From contig CM037877.1 of the NCBI GenBank assembly GCA_021292165.1, positions 164,940,242 through 165,004,241 on the forward strand: a DNA stretch of 64,000 bases, given 5' to 3'. Each line of letters opens with the position of its first letter. Position 1 is the stretch's first letter. The position numbers were made by a program, and so were the translations under genes. The stretch comes from Shinisaurus crocodilurus. Lineage: Eukaryota > Chordata > Lepidosauria > Squamata > Shinisauridae. The notes beneath the pieces were generated by a model, which was not told the origin of the DNA, made no database searches, and worked only from the letters and a program-made list of their open reading frames with translations. Below are positions 43,004-54,394 of the stretch, in pieces.

Positions 43004-43483
43004 CAACATTTAAAGCCCAATGGAACAAAAGAGTCTTTACTGCCCATCTAAAGTAAAATAAGGAAGGAGCCAATCTCTCACCTCTCTTGGAAGGGAGTTC
43101 CACAATTGGGGTGCTACCACCAAAAAGTCTCCATCTTGAGTGCCCACCAATCTAGCCTCTCTAGGTGGACATATAACAGGGCCTCTGCTGCATACAGAAT
43201 GCATTGAAGGGGATCATCCTTGCTGTCCAACACATACCCTCTGCATTCATTGGCTCTGGGTACACAGAGCCTACATGTGTACAAGTTATGTATGTGTAAA
43301 CTGGGTATGAATTATCTGTGAACCTAACAAAAGCAGGGTACCTGATCGCATGGAGGCAGCCTACATGCATACAACTTGCACATGCAACTTGTGCCACCGG
43401 GCACATAGAGCTGATGAACAAATGCAGGTTGGAGGAAGGGGGCAGTGGGTGTTATTCCCCCTCCATTAGATAATGACTGGGAC

Positions 43484-43630
43484 CACACAACATGATAAGC
43501 CATGGTGGCTTATAAACCAGGGGTGGCTTGTCTTGTTGTCTGAACCCAGCAGCATGGTTTGTTAACCACGCACAAGCCACTCTGGCCAGGTTCAGATAAT
43601 ACCATGGCTTATCATATTGTGTGAACCCAG
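43484..43630. repeat. palindromic repeat family Q, copy 3
   Basis: CACACAACATGATAAGCC then ATGG (43484-43505) pairs with CCATGGCTTATCATATTG then TGTG (43602-43623), one mismatch in 22. Internal GTGGCTTGTCTTG and ACAAGCCACTCTGG are also inverted. Confidence 0.75.
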
Positions 43631-43639
43631 TGATGCATA

Positions 43640-44510
43640 CTCTCTCCTGTGTCTGCTATATACAGTTTCTGACTATGTGAAAAGGGCAGAAATCTCACTT
43701 CATTGCTTTCAGTGACTAGGTTTTGCTAGATTGTGCCCAAAACAGTGTTTTGTTGAACTCGTGTGCTCCTATTAAGTCTAAAGAACTCAGCTTGGCCTAC
43801 TGATATCACAGGGAAGGCCAATTTGATTTTGAAATCATGTAATGGCTCAAAAGTCAGGAAAAGCTTAATCTTAAATTGGAAGCTACATGCTGAACAAAAC
43901 ATATTTTGACAGATCTGTGCGGATTAAGATGTGGAATGTAGTGATCCATTCTGACATAGGATAAATCTAGTATGCATTCATAATTTTGATTGTAACATCT
44001 CAATGGCAATAGGGACCATTACACCCTTCTCATCCTAGAAAGTGCAAGGATTTGGGTGTGAATGAATTTACAGCATCTGCTTTCAGATCAAACATTTGCT
44101 GAATGCAGCAGTTCTGCATTAACCATGCTCACAGCTTTCCAGCTATTCAATCTGACTTACACCAAAGACCTCCTTTGGCCTCGGTTATGGTACCCAATGT
44201 TTGTATGCTTGCTTTACTTACCCACAATCCTCTATCAATGGATTAAAATACCAGCTTCAACTTATTTATTATGTTATCTTTTCATAATTCACATTTCAAA
44301 TGATTGGCTGCAAGGGGGGAAAAAAGATTTATTTAAATTCCTGTGTGAAGTGTCCTTGAAATGCAAACCCTCATTCTGCCTCTAGCAATGCTGGATGCAG
44401 TAACTCAATAGGCTGGTGATTTCTTTCCCAAATTCTTAAATGTTTCCCTTCCTCCTTCCCTTGTCAAATAGGTGAGAAAAGTAATCAAACCCCCCACCCC
44501 AAAATCCTTT
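43640..44510. other. repeat-poor AT-rich DNA
   Basis: A 107-codon frame at 44062-44385 has a hydrophobic stretch but no recognised motif and no second support. Not called as a gene. Confidence 0.35.
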
Positions 44511-44514
44511 CCTT

Positions 44515-44602
44515 GTATTCTTATAATTTTGAATCCCAGCTCAGTTGGTGGTTCCTGAATTTCAGCCACCAAATATGAGTTCAGCATATTTAAATCAATC
44601 AT
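44515..44602 (+). repeat. 88-bp repeat, copy 1
   Basis: It runs from GTATTCTTATAATTTTGAAT to AAATCAATCAT. Copy 2 is at 45803-45890, about 94% identical by my count, same orientation, inside a transposon-like composite. Confidence 0.85.
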
Positions 44603-44673
44603 TCTGGTGGGAAAAAAGTATTTCTGTAAAAAAAAGGGGGGGATCTTTTCTCAGCAATAAGGTTTTCCTGCTG

Positions 44674-44700
44674 TGTGTGTGTGTGTGTGTGTGTGTGCGT
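44674..44700. repeat. (GT)n microsatellite
   Basis: GT run of about 26 bp. Confidence 0.95.
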
Positions 44701-45013
44701 TGTGTGAGAAGTGAACACTCCCATAAATGTATCTATCATGTAGAAAAATATTAAGCCATCTTTAGTATTTCTTATACTGGGATGGGATAGAGTGCAACTG
44801 CTGCCCAAGATGGTGGATTCAGGGTCAAAATAAAAGAACTACAGTTGAAAGCAATCTTGTATGTATACACCTTTATACTCTGCTCTGTAATAGTAATGAT
44901 CTTATTTTACATGGTCTTGGCAATGGAAAGCAGAAAACAACACAAATGATTTACTCTAGCTACACCATGTGGTCCTGCATGCACCATCAGATTGGGGAGG
45001 GGGACACATGACA

Positions 45014-45017
<4 letters not shown>

Positions 45018-45047
<30 letters not shown>
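45018..45047. repeat. (GT)n microsatellite
   Basis: GT run of about 30 bp. Confidence 0.95.
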
Positions 45048-45048
<1 letters not shown>

Positions 45049-45049
45049 C

Positions 45050-45514
45050 CAGGTGTCATTTGAATGTTCCATCTCAAGCTCAGAAATTTCTTGGGCCAAA
45101 TGTACTAGTTGATTCAGTGACTGATGATTTGTTTTGCTTTTTTAATGAACTTTGCTCTGAGTTTAACACCATGACCTCGGTATCTAAACCAAGATGGCTC
45201 TTCCCAAATGTCTCTATGAAGCGCTCAGATCATTAGTAATTCAGAGGACCAACATTTACAGAGCCTCCCCACTCCCTGAGCCCTTAAAAGCTGTGGAAGG
45301 AAGATTGTTTTTCTATCCATGGACCACACTAAGAAAAGCACACATGGATCCGGCATGATGGACCATGGACAATCAGCCAGAGCTTTGTGTATGTTCAAAT
45401 TGTACTTAGAGGCACTCCCTGCAAGGATACATATCTCCATTCAATGCAATGTCAGGATGGAACAGTCTCCCTGGGCTGGGAAAGACCCCGAAGTTCTGGA
45501 AAGCTGGTGTGTGG
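45050..45514. other. no recognisable feature
   Basis: The 175-codon frame at 45319-45846 crosses the boundary of the composite element at 45523, which argues against it being a real protein. Confidence 0.4.
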
Positions 45515-45522
45515 AATCTAGG

Positions 45523-46683
45523 CCAAGGGTAGGCAACCTGGTGCTGTCCAGATGCTGCCAAAAAATCAATTATTTTAATTTGTATATAGCACAGGCATAT
45601 AATGTTTCAAGTTTCCTTTTTAGTATTTTTTTAACAGGCAGCACACAAAGCCACTCACGGCGCCATCCAATGGGGCTGCCCGTAACCCTCCAAACTCAGG
45701 CATCCAATCGAGCATGGGATCCATTACAGGCATCCAATCGAGCATGGAGGCAAGGATTCCCTCCGCGCTTCCCTCACCCTGCAAAAGACAAAGAAGACCA
45801 ATGTATTCTTATAATTTTGAATCCCAGCTCAGTGGATGGTTGCTGAATTTCAGTCACCAAATAGGAGTTCAGCATATTTAAATCAATCATCTATGGCCAT
45901 CTATGGCATTTGCCTCTGCCTGTGAGGAGCGGGAGCTGAGGTTCCACTGGGATATGTCATATCTCAGCAGAGCCTCACTCCTCCCTGCCCTGCTCTGCCC
46001 ATGACCCTCTGGAATGCCACCCCAGAAGTCGCAGGAAGAGAAGTCGCCTTCTCTGAAGTCGCAGGAAGAACCACTCTGGCTGTGAGGGTGGAGGCAGGGT
46101 GCTCCGTGGTCGGGGTCACAGCTCCAACCACGGAACGCATTTCTGAGGTTGGAGCTGGGACTCCAACCTATCCTATGGCTGCCTAGACAGCATTGGCAGC
46201 CATGGGATTGCACTCTCACTCTCCCAAATAATGCAAGATAGAAAGGCAGAAGTAAGAGAGAGAAGTGAGAAGACCACAAGTTTTCACAGTCTCTTTGCCC
46301 CCTCCGACCCCATGGTAGATGCACCCCTGCCCTGCCAACAAAATACAGCAGCACAACAGCAGCAGGGGAAGACGGGACGCTTCAGAATGGTCCCTTATTT
46401 TAAAGGGCAAAAGAAATTCAGCGGTAAACCATGGCAGCAGCAAGAAGGGGCTAGTTTGCTTGAAAATGACCCCTTCTTGCTAACAGACTTTGGTGACAAA
46501 CTACAACTTCCCCCCCTTTAAAATAGGGGCCTGTTTTGAAGCTCTCTCTCTTCCCCCCCCCCCACCGTGCTGCCAAATTTTGCTGTCATAACAGCAGTGG
46601 GGGCCTGCAGCGGGCTGCAAAAAAAAAAAAAAGGCTAGGGGGCACATGCAGCACACAAGCGATGTGTTACCCACGCCACGCCT
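45523..46683. mobile_element. hAT-like composite element, 1.16 kb
   Basis: The left end CCAAGGGTAGGCAACCTGG then GCTGTCCAGATGCTG is the left arm of the common palindromic MITE. The right end GGGGGCACATGCAGCACAC then GTGTTACCCACGCCACGCCT is a degenerate right arm. Flanks AATCTAGG (45515-45522) and AATTTAGG (46684-46691) match at 7 of 8. The interior holds the 88-bp repeat copy, a 21-bp direct repeat (45697-45717 and 45727-45747) and a GC-rich segment. No transposase frame was seen. Confidence 0.6.
45803..45890 (+). repeat. 88-bp repeat, copy 2, inside composite element
   Basis: See 44515-44602. The match ends at CAATCAT, immediately before CTATGGCCATCTATGGCATT, a small tandem duplication. Confidence 0.85.
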
Positions 46684-46734
46684 AATTTAGGGTATAAAAA
46701 ACAATGGTTTCTTAATCTGTCAATCTGTGCAGCT

Positions 46735-46820
46735 CGATCCTATGCATGTTTATTCAGAAGGAAGACCCATGCTGTTCAATGGAACGCACGTTTGAGTTGG
46801 TGTGCGTAGCACTGCAGCTT
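46735..46820. repeat. CAATCCTA-type palindromic repeat
   Basis: TCGATCCTATGCATGTTTAT at the left, GTTCAATGGAACGCACG in the centre, GTGCGTAGCACTGCAGC at the right. It is degenerate. Confidence 0.5.
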
Positions 46821-46829
46821 TAAAAAGGA

Positions 46830-47860
46830 CATTGGGTATAGGATCCTGAATGCCCTGTATTTAGGAATTGCCCTGCCCCTGTCCCCCGGAGGAAACAAAC
46901 AGAGATCACTCATTTGATATCAGTTTAATGATATCTGTTAAATGGGCTAATGGGCAGTATAGAAAAGCAATCGATAAAAATAAAAATTGAAGTGGCATCT
47001 ATACAAATTAAAAAGTTGATCTGCACAGAGGCTGAGTAACCGAAGAAATGGCCAGCAGCTTAAAACCAGAGGCATTTAACCCACCCAGTCTTGTGTCATG
47101 AAGCAGGAGAGGACATTGAAGCTTGTCGACATCACTGTCCAACTCCAACGCATCATCTGACCAGGTGGCAAATTGCCTTCCATGCCCCAAATAATCATAA
47201 CATTTCCCATCCACACCACCACCATCAAGTCATTCTGGTCAAAAACTGTCTTCTTTGGCCCTTGAACAGAGGTAGATTTCCAGGAGAAACTGGTGTTGTT
47301 ATTTCAACAAACAATTGTTTAAAATCATTTAAAACAAGGCCCACAAAGAGGTGGGGGAAATCCCAGTTGCAACTCATGCCAGTACAGTAGATTAACGGAG
47401 GAACTGTTTTGCATTGCTACAAAGGCATTATTATTAACGTAATGATTAAGGCAGCGTACCATGACTTTGTGACCAGTCTGTTTTACCGTCTCATAGTTAG
47501 CCCTTTTATTCTAGCGCTATATGAAGCTTTGTTTGCATGTACTGTTCTGCTCTTTAAGCAATAAGGCATGGGACAGCATGAGCATTATGGCCAGTGGAGC
47601 ATGCCTACAAGTATAATTAGGCATAGGGATCCAGGCGTAAACCCACCAAAGCGACCTGATTAAGGCTGATAAATACATGCCTCGTGTCCTTTCTGTTTTC
47701 AATATTTTTAACTGTGATTTTTGTTTAATAGTTAGAAATGGTATTCAAATAGAGCCTTTCTCCCCATTGACTCAATTTAGTCTTGTTCTAGAAAAGCAGG
47801 GAGACTACTCCCACCCCACCCCCAAAGTCAAATATATTTACATACTTTCTAAAATTATGG
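46830..47860. other. no certain feature; possible old LINE tail near 46940-47000
   Basis: TGGGCTAATGGGCAGTATAG then AAAAGCAATCGATAAAAATA near 46940-46985 resembles the 3' end of L2-like LINEs. The rest, including a 99-codon frame at 47091-47390, is unrecognised. Confidence 0.35.
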
Positions 47861-47867
47861 GAGTTGG

Positions 47868-47935
47868 GGTGCGGTTTACTGGTTAGAGTGTCAGTCTTGC
47901 ATTGGGGAGATCCAGATGCAAATCCCACCCAACTC
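47868..47935 (+). mobile_element. tRNA-like SINE head, separated from its tail
   Basis: TGCGGTTTACTGGTTAGAGT and GCATTGGGGAGATCCAGATG then CAAATCCCA resemble A- and B-box regions of a tRNA-derived SINE. A tail-like CAAAAGGTGGAATATAAAT with AATAAAAT follows only at about 48424-48460, so unrelated sequence (47936-48420) may lie between the two parts. Confidence 0.45.
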
Positions 47936-49230
47936 TCCCCACCAGGCCTTAGAGCCCCTGAAACATTTGGGAACCCTGTTGAGTGGGTGAGCTGGAGTGT
48001 GGGGGCTGAGGGAAAGGAGGAGATAGGGGAAAATCGGGTGGAGGAGGCATTGTCTGTAAGTGGAACGGAAGATGCCTCGTACCTCCATCCAATTTCCCAC
48101 CATCTCCTTCATTGTCGGCCCTCCCCTCCCATGATGCAGTTCGCCCTCCTAAGAACAGGGAAGCATTTTGGGGATATTCTGGGAGCTGGCAGGCAGAGAA
48201 GAGGTGGGAAAGTCAGCTTGCTTCCACTCCCTCCATGGGCAGATCTCTGGATCCAACCCAATATGTGGAGACCAGGTTTGGAGACCAGCAGACAAAATCC
48301 CAATCTCTCCCTCCACATGTACATTTCTACCCAGTTTGACTATCAACACAGGATTAAAGTGGTGCTAGGAGCAAATTTAGGGGAAGCTTCTTGAACAGAG
48401 CTCCAGCCCATAGTGCTTGGGCACAAAAGGTGGAATATAAATATTTCATAAATAAAATTAGAAATATATATACAGATGAATTTCCACTAAAATATTAATG
48501 AAACACCCATTTTGCAACAGACCTTTTTTTTCCAAAGCACAAGGCTGGTGGTGGGTGGTGGTGTAGGGAACTGGTTAGCAACCTGTCATGAAAAGCATAG
48601 GTAGCTCTGTAACTGACTTTCTATCCATAGTGGAATTGTCCATAAAGTATGTCACACGATGGAAGGAGGGGTGGACACAAAACACAGACTGGTGTCGGTA
48701 GAAATTGTTTAAAGTGTGACAGTGTAGGGAGAGAGTTAAAAGAGCATTTGGAAATGTGACCTACGGACAGTCCATTTGGGTGAATACAGGTGGCAGGGGG
48801 GAAAAAACTGTTTGTATAGTGATATGGGCAGGATGCATCTGGGAGGAACTCTGCCTGCAAACGATCTAGTGACATCAGATGGATGCTACTGTGCCTTGGA
48901 ACACAGTTTCTGAGGAAAGATAGTGGAGAGGGAGATATTTTTTTAAAGGGAACAAATAATTTATGTCATTCATTTTTATGCCATATCAGTTTCCATGCAT
49001 GCATGCGTAAGACTTTAAAAAAAACTGTTTTCAAATCCAAGTCTAATGTATTAGTTAAGTGTCATTGCAAAATACACACACAATTCACATCATGGATATA
49101 GATGGATATAGATACACCACACACACACACACTTTTGACTAATAAGTGAATTCAAACTGACAAATTAAATTAACATGAAGTTATACATTTAGATTAGAAT
49201 TCTACTTTCATATGGAAGGAGGCTGCAGGT
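47936..49230. other. no recognisable gene
   Basis: The 176-codon frame at 47864-48394 begins in the SINE head and overlaps several frames in other registers over the same GC-richer stretch. No domain is visible. Nothing recognised from 48460 to 49230 except a CA run at 49113-49133. Confidence 0.35.
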
Positions 49231-49234
49231 CTCT

Positions 49235-49305
49235 TACCTGGGAGTAATTCCAGGTGAACACAATGGGGCTTACTTTGCACTAGACATGCTTACGATTGTG
49301 CTGTT
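49235..49305. repeat. CAATCCTA-type palindromic repeat
   Basis: CTGGGAGTAATTCCAGGTGA, ACAATGGGGCTTACTTTGC and TGCTTACGATTGTGCTG give the usual order for this family. Confidence 0.5.
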
Positions 49306-49630
49306 AATCATACTTTATGAGGGAAATGAATGTAAAACTTTAAAAAAGAATGATGACTGTTCTTGCGGTTAAACATGGGCAAAAGTGGCCCCTTGGTAAA
49401 CAGCCGGGACAGACATACTGACCAGTAAAAATGTTTTGTGAATGTAAATTAATGGGACGAGTACAATCCCAGCAACAATGGCTGCAATGCGCTACCTTCA
49501 ACCCTCTAGAAAAACTGTCCTTTTCCCCACCCCCAATAGAGTTGAACACATCCCTCCGCTCTTGCGATGCTTCCTGAGCAACACCTTATACTTCTCTCTG
49601 ATGAATTGTGTTTATATAAACTGACGCATG

Positions 49631-49767
49631 AGCCTACAAGGCTATCGAGTCCAACCACCTGCTCAATGCAGGGAACTAGAGGAGGGGTCTCCCATCCAAG
49701 TAATAACCAGGCTTGACCCTGCTTAGCTTTCCACGCTCGGACAAGCGGAGCCAGCGTAAGCCACAGT
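49631..49767 (-). mobile_element. 5S rRNA-derived SINE with CR1-like tail (copy 2)
   Basis: Plus strand GCCTACAAGGCTATCGAGTC at the tail side, GGGGTCTCCCATCCAAGTAA and CCCTGCTTAGCTTTCCACGC in the 5S-derived part. The distal tail seen in copy 1 is missing. Confidence 0.8.
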
Positions 49768-49919
49768 CCTTTGTTCATAATTTGTAACGGTAAGTAAACC
49801 CTGTGCATGGGGAAAAACAAACGCCTGACATATCATAGAAGCAAAGATTTGTATAAAACATGCAATGAGAGCTCTCCCAAACATTTTCAGAGGACATGTT
49901 TCTGAGAAAACATGTGAGA

Positions 49920-50270
49920 TTTTTCTTTTTCTCACCCTTCTGTCCTAGAAAAAGAAGGCCACTTTGCAGAATTTTCATCAAATGTTCTTCACCGTTTTTT
50001 GGTGGCAGCTACCATTCTCTCTCACACACACACAATACCCTTGAATGCATTGCTTGTGGTGCTACTTCCAACAGCAGCAACCCCCCCACCCCCCGAAAAC
50101 AAAACAAAAACCTTAGGAAAAAAGAAAGAAACCATGCTATTGCCACTGCCAGTGGTGTGCCCCCCCCCCAAAAAAAAATACATGTTGGAGAATTTCTCCT
50201 CCACCTGGAGAAACTGGAAGAAATAGTCCCCCAATTTCTCTGCTCACAAATAGGGTAGAGAGAGAGTCTG
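49920..50270 (+). repeat. dispersed repeat R (copy 2)
   Basis: TTTTCTTTTTCTCACCCTTC, CACTTTGCAGAATTTTCATC, GGTGGCAGCTACCATTCTC and TGCTATTGCCACTGCCAGTG align in order with 37297-37685. C and A runs interrupt it. Confidence 0.55.
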
Positions 50271-50279
50271 GAGAGAATA

Positions 50280-51190
50280 TTTACACACAGCTCTAGTTCT
50301 ACATGTATTATCACATTTGTGATGTCTCATTATACTGCACTGAATTTCAGGTAAGTGGCCATAGCAGCTGGAAGTTGCAACAGGCTGAAAAATCTTTGGA
50401 TCTTTTAGTCCCCCACCCTGCAGCAGTTATAATGTTTGGATGCTTCCCCCTTACTATTACACTCTTTACACCCTGTATTGAAGATAATTGATCAAGAGCG
50501 GATGAGGATATTAGTGGATATATCTACTAAAACATTTACCAGTTTTTCAAAGAGAATTGACGGAAAGTGTAGATTTTCTCGCTAATCCTTTTAAAATTAA
50601 AATACAACATGGATACATTATGGTTAAGGGGCATTAAGGTTCTTACTCAAACCAGCTACAGCTGGGAGATTCCAAGAGCAGCTGCAACTGTGTAGTTAAC
50701 TTCCTCCAAAAAACTTACGTATTGCCACCATTCATGGGGGAAACTCAAAAGGTTTAGAGGTCAGTTCGGTTCTGATAACATCACATTTTTTCAATGATTA
50801 TGTGAATACCCTGTGATTTAGACCAGAGTTTCCCAAACTTCTGATAGCTGAGGCACACTTTTTTAATGAAAAAATGGAGGCAGACTTAACTTCTACAGCC
50901 AAAAAGATTGGAAGGAGGCACTGCTTCCCCAGAACCATGACTCATGCATATGTTCCAGCTTTCCCTATTAACAGGGCATAGTCCCTATTTTGTGGTACCT
51001 CTCCTGATGAATTAATCTCCCTGTTTCATCCCTATGTTTTGCTTTTGGAGAATGCTAAAATAATGTTACTGTCAGGATCTAAATTTGCCTTTTTCCAAGG
51101 TTTAGCTGTAAAGTCTCTAGAGGTTAACCCTTTAGGTATGTGGGTGGAGTCATCTTTTCCCTAGCGTGCATGTGCTACATATGCATGCAT
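50280..51190. other. repeat-poor DNA
   Basis: Nothing recognised. Confidence 0.35.
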
Positions 51191-51200
51191 GAACACTAAG

Positions 51201-51346
51201 CAGGGCTTTTTTTCTGGTGGAACTCACCGGAACTGAGTTCCAGCACCTTTTCTTCTATTAATTGCATTACAATTTAATCGCCATCTACTCCCGAGGAAAT
51301 GTAACCCAAGAGTTCCGGTACCTTTTTCTCCAGAAAAAAAGCACTG
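51201..51346 (+). mobile_element. 146-bp hAT-type MITE (copy 2)
   Basis: Starts CAGGGCTTTTTTTCTGG and ends CCAGAAAAAAAGCACTG. The exact 8-bp target duplication ACACTAAG is at 51193-51200 and 51347-51354. The length equals the copy at 11308-11453, in the same orientation. Confidence 0.9.
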
Positions 51347-51354
51347 ACACTAAG

Positions 51355-52265
51355 GCACCACGATGTGCACAGCCTGCCAATTCACACTCTGTGGCTGTGT
51401 TTGTTTGTTTTGAGATGTTGATAACACATTGCAGAACAATTATGTTTTTCTGCTCTATCTTTTAACTGAAAGAATCAGTATCCTCCTGGCTTTTGAATCA
51501 GTGGACAACTGCAGAGCAAACAAATAAAGTGTACACCAGGCAGTGAAGGGTCTTCCCCAATGTGTAACAGTGCCATAGCAAAGGGGTGAGATACGAGGCT
51601 TGCCAGGTGATCCTCAGTATGTCACTAGGAGTTTTAGAAGCATGTTTCATCTATGAAATGTGGGCAGATATGTTAATGCAGAGATGCAGGGGATGACTTA
51701 CTGAAGTTAGGTAGTTTTGGTGAGTCTGTGTGCCATGCATGATTGGATCTTTTGGTCACTCCCAGTGCAAATTCACCTGTCCTCTGAGGATGCCTACTGG
51801 AAGGAGATATGCCCAGCAGCACCTCAGGGAAGCCTGTAGTTATTTAATCAATATATTTATTGTAGCATGCAATTATGCTCTGAAGTCATAATAGTGGGTC
51901 ATGACACACCGTTTGGGAAGGACTAGTTTAGACGTTGCTCTGTAAATTATATATGTACAGCTTTCTTCTGAGGGATCAGGGAACAATGCTTTTTGCACAG
52001 CCATTATGAGAATGGCCTATTTATACTACCTGATATTGTGTGTTTGCTGTTCTCTCTGCAAAGAAGGAAATAAGTATTTGTACATGTATTTACAAAGAAT
52101 TTGTAAATGTATTTGCCCTAGGTGTTAATATTGTTAAAATATTTTTTTTCCTCAGTGGTGAGGGGTGAGCAGGTACAGTCAGTCAGTCTGTTAGCTGATT
52201 TGATTGGATATAACCATAGGTTCTTACAATTAGGTATGATCAAGTATGAAGAACTGGCATATGTT
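51355..52265. other. repeat-poor DNA
   Basis: Nothing recognised. Confidence 0.35.
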
Positions 52266-52267
52266 TA

Positions 52268-52660
52268 CTAGGGATGGGGGAAGAATTCACTTTGCACTTT
52301 CATGTGAACATTCCTAATTTCACACTTTCAAACCTATCAATGAACTGAAATTCAGTTTGCCTTTGAAATTCGCACTTTCCCAAATTTTGCGATGGGGTCC
52401 TCCAATAAAAAATGTGTACACAAAATAAAATATTGGGGGGGGGAATAAAATTTGCAATGCATGAATAGGAGAAATTGCACACAATTGCACACAAATGTGT
52501 GCATTCAGAGAAATGTGTGCAAAACTGCATACAAATTTTTGTGCAAACTTTTACAAAAATATCTCAAACACATGTGGAAATGGGATGAACCACACTTAGA
52601 ACTGGAAAAAGGAGAACCTGCTGAGAGAAACCAAAATGGACAGCTTCATCCACCCCTAGT
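52268..52660. mobile_element. TAGGGATG-end foldback element, AT-rich subfamily
   Basis: The left end CTAGGGATGGGGGAAGAAT and right end TTCATCCACCCCTAG are inverted. The interior has AAATTGCACACAATTGCACA and AAATGTGTGCATTCAGAG-type repeats like those of 16371-16787. Confidence 0.6.
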
Positions 52661-52934
52661 TTTAGCAATGGTACATGTGTGCCACCAACCTATAGTCAGG
52701 TGGTGGTGGAATATTGTTCGGTGGAAGAACACATGGTTTCCATGCGGAAGGTCCTGGCATTTTCAGGCAGCTGAAAAGTCAAGACCAGTTTAGGAACCAC
52801 TCACCTGGTGGCTACCATTCCTTCTGATAGTAGCTGAATGCCACCAGGATTGTAGCCACAATAGTACCAGCATGCTTGGAGGAACCTCAAGGTTTGTAGA
52901 TGTACAAAGAATATGTTTAAAAGAACCCCTAGGA

Positions 52935-52954
52935 CACACACACACACACACACA
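52935..52954. repeat. (CA)n microsatellite
   Basis: CA run of about 20 bp. Confidence 0.9.
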
Positions 52955-53107
52955 AAAGAAAACCCCACAACCCAATGAGGACTGACCATGATCAATTATG
53001 GAATTGAGAAAGACACTTGGAAAAGAATAACAGAATATGGCAGGAAATGAGTAGAAATTCTCTACTTGGAGGGAATGGGTGGCTGGGATCTTAAGGAATT
53101 TGCAACC

Positions 53108-53147
53108 TTTTCTTTCTTTCTTTCTTTCTTTTTTTCTTTTTTTTTTG
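53108..53147. repeat. (TTTC)n pyrimidine tract
   Basis: CTTTCTTTCTTTCTTTCTTT merging into poly-T. Confidence 0.9.
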
Positions 53148-53443
53148 CAAGTCCCACTTGTAAGGGTTATATTTTAATTTTTTTTAAATGTTTTTTTACC
53201 TCTGTCAGATCAGATGTATATGTGCTGAAACAGTGGATCTCCACCCACAAATGTGAGCCATATGGACATGCCCATAGCATCAATCACTCGTAAGTGGCTG
53301 TGTTCGTGTTTCAGCAAAGAAAGAGTATCAGGCCTGTTGTTCAGGAATAAGCCACACATGGGACTGAGCATTAATGAGTCACCCCATTCAATAGCAATTT
53401 GGAATGTTTACCAGTTGTGGCCCAGTATAATTTGTTGCCTTTA

Positions 53444-53641
53444 AGTATATATGTACATTTTGCAGTGAGCTGTAGGAGGCATATATGAATGACTTAATTG
53501 AATAACTGGTGCAATTAACTGATCAATGGCTTAAGTGTATAATAAGTATATATGGTACATTTGGAGCATACTGTGACAGGCATGAATGCCTTAATTGAAT
53601 AGCTGGTGCAATTAACTGATCAATGGCTTAAGTGCATATTA
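53444..53641 (+). repeat. two-unit tandem duplication, about 100-bp unit
   Basis: Unit 1 (53444-53544) and unit 2 (53545-53641) both start AGTATATATG and end in TGGCTTAAGTG with a short tail. The stretch from CTGGTGCAATTAACTGAT to GGCTTAAGTG is identical between units. A third AGTATA begins at 53642. The units are palindromic in part (TTAACTGATCAATGGCTTAA). Confidence 0.85.
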
Positions 53642-53649
53642 AGTATAGA

Positions 53650-54390
53650 GGTGTGTTAATCAAAGAGTCCAGCCCTCTGGATTTTCCTGTTTCTCCACTT
53701 CTCTAATTCCGCTCTTTACCCACCAGCAACCAGTATATACATAGCAATGCACCTATTAAATCAGTGTAGGTGGAGAGCAGAGAACAGAGAAGGTATTTGT
53801 TTGCTTCCAGCTGGAACATTAAAGAAGCAGAATGTTGCTGGCTGGCTGTCTTTTTCTTTCTGCAGGAGGAGGAGGCAGGCAGTTGGAGTGGGAGGGAGGG
53901 GGTACCTTCACTGCGTGGAGTGGAGGAAGCTCTCTGGAGAGTAAAGGTCTTTGTTTCTGGCAGTATATTGAGATTCTGTAGCAGAGTTTTAAAATTGATG
54001 ACTTGGATCATTAGTTGTGGGTCACATACAATAAATACACGTCCAAGCTATTGACTGTGGTGTGCTTTAAATGGACAGTATTTGGATCAAAGTCTGAGAG
54101 TCCCTCATGTTTAGAGCTTTCTGATGCCTCCTCCTCATCATCATCACCATCTGTTATTTATATCATGCTTAATATGCACTATTGAGAATAGAAAAAAGTT
54201 CCTGTACATTCTTTTGGATATAGGAAAGGTTTTGCTCAGCCCTTGCTCAATTTTGGGGCTGGTGTGGGCTGACTCTTGTTCTATCCAAATTCCTAAAAGA
54301 AAGCCTGTATCCTTTTCATGCTCGTCTTCATCAGATATAGACTGACAGTCGCTGGACATACACACAGCAGCAGGGGGTTAACTATTTAGG
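53650..54390. other. repeat-poor DNA
   Basis: Short frames only. A (CATCAC)-like patch lies near 54137. Confidence 0.35.
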
Positions 54391-54394
54391 AATA

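Noticed and set aside
44062..44385. 107-codon frame with hydrophobic segment as a small membrane protein
   Set aside because: AT-rich DNA readily gives such frames; no start context, domain or second line of support.
45319..45846. 175-codon plus-strand open frame as a possible gene
   Set aside because: It crosses the left end of a hAT-like composite and a repeated 88-bp segment; no protein motif is visible.
47864..48394. 176-codon plus-strand open frame as a possible gene
   Set aside because: It starts in a tRNA-like SINE head, overlaps long frames in other registers over a GC-richer stretch, and has no recognisable domain or splice context.
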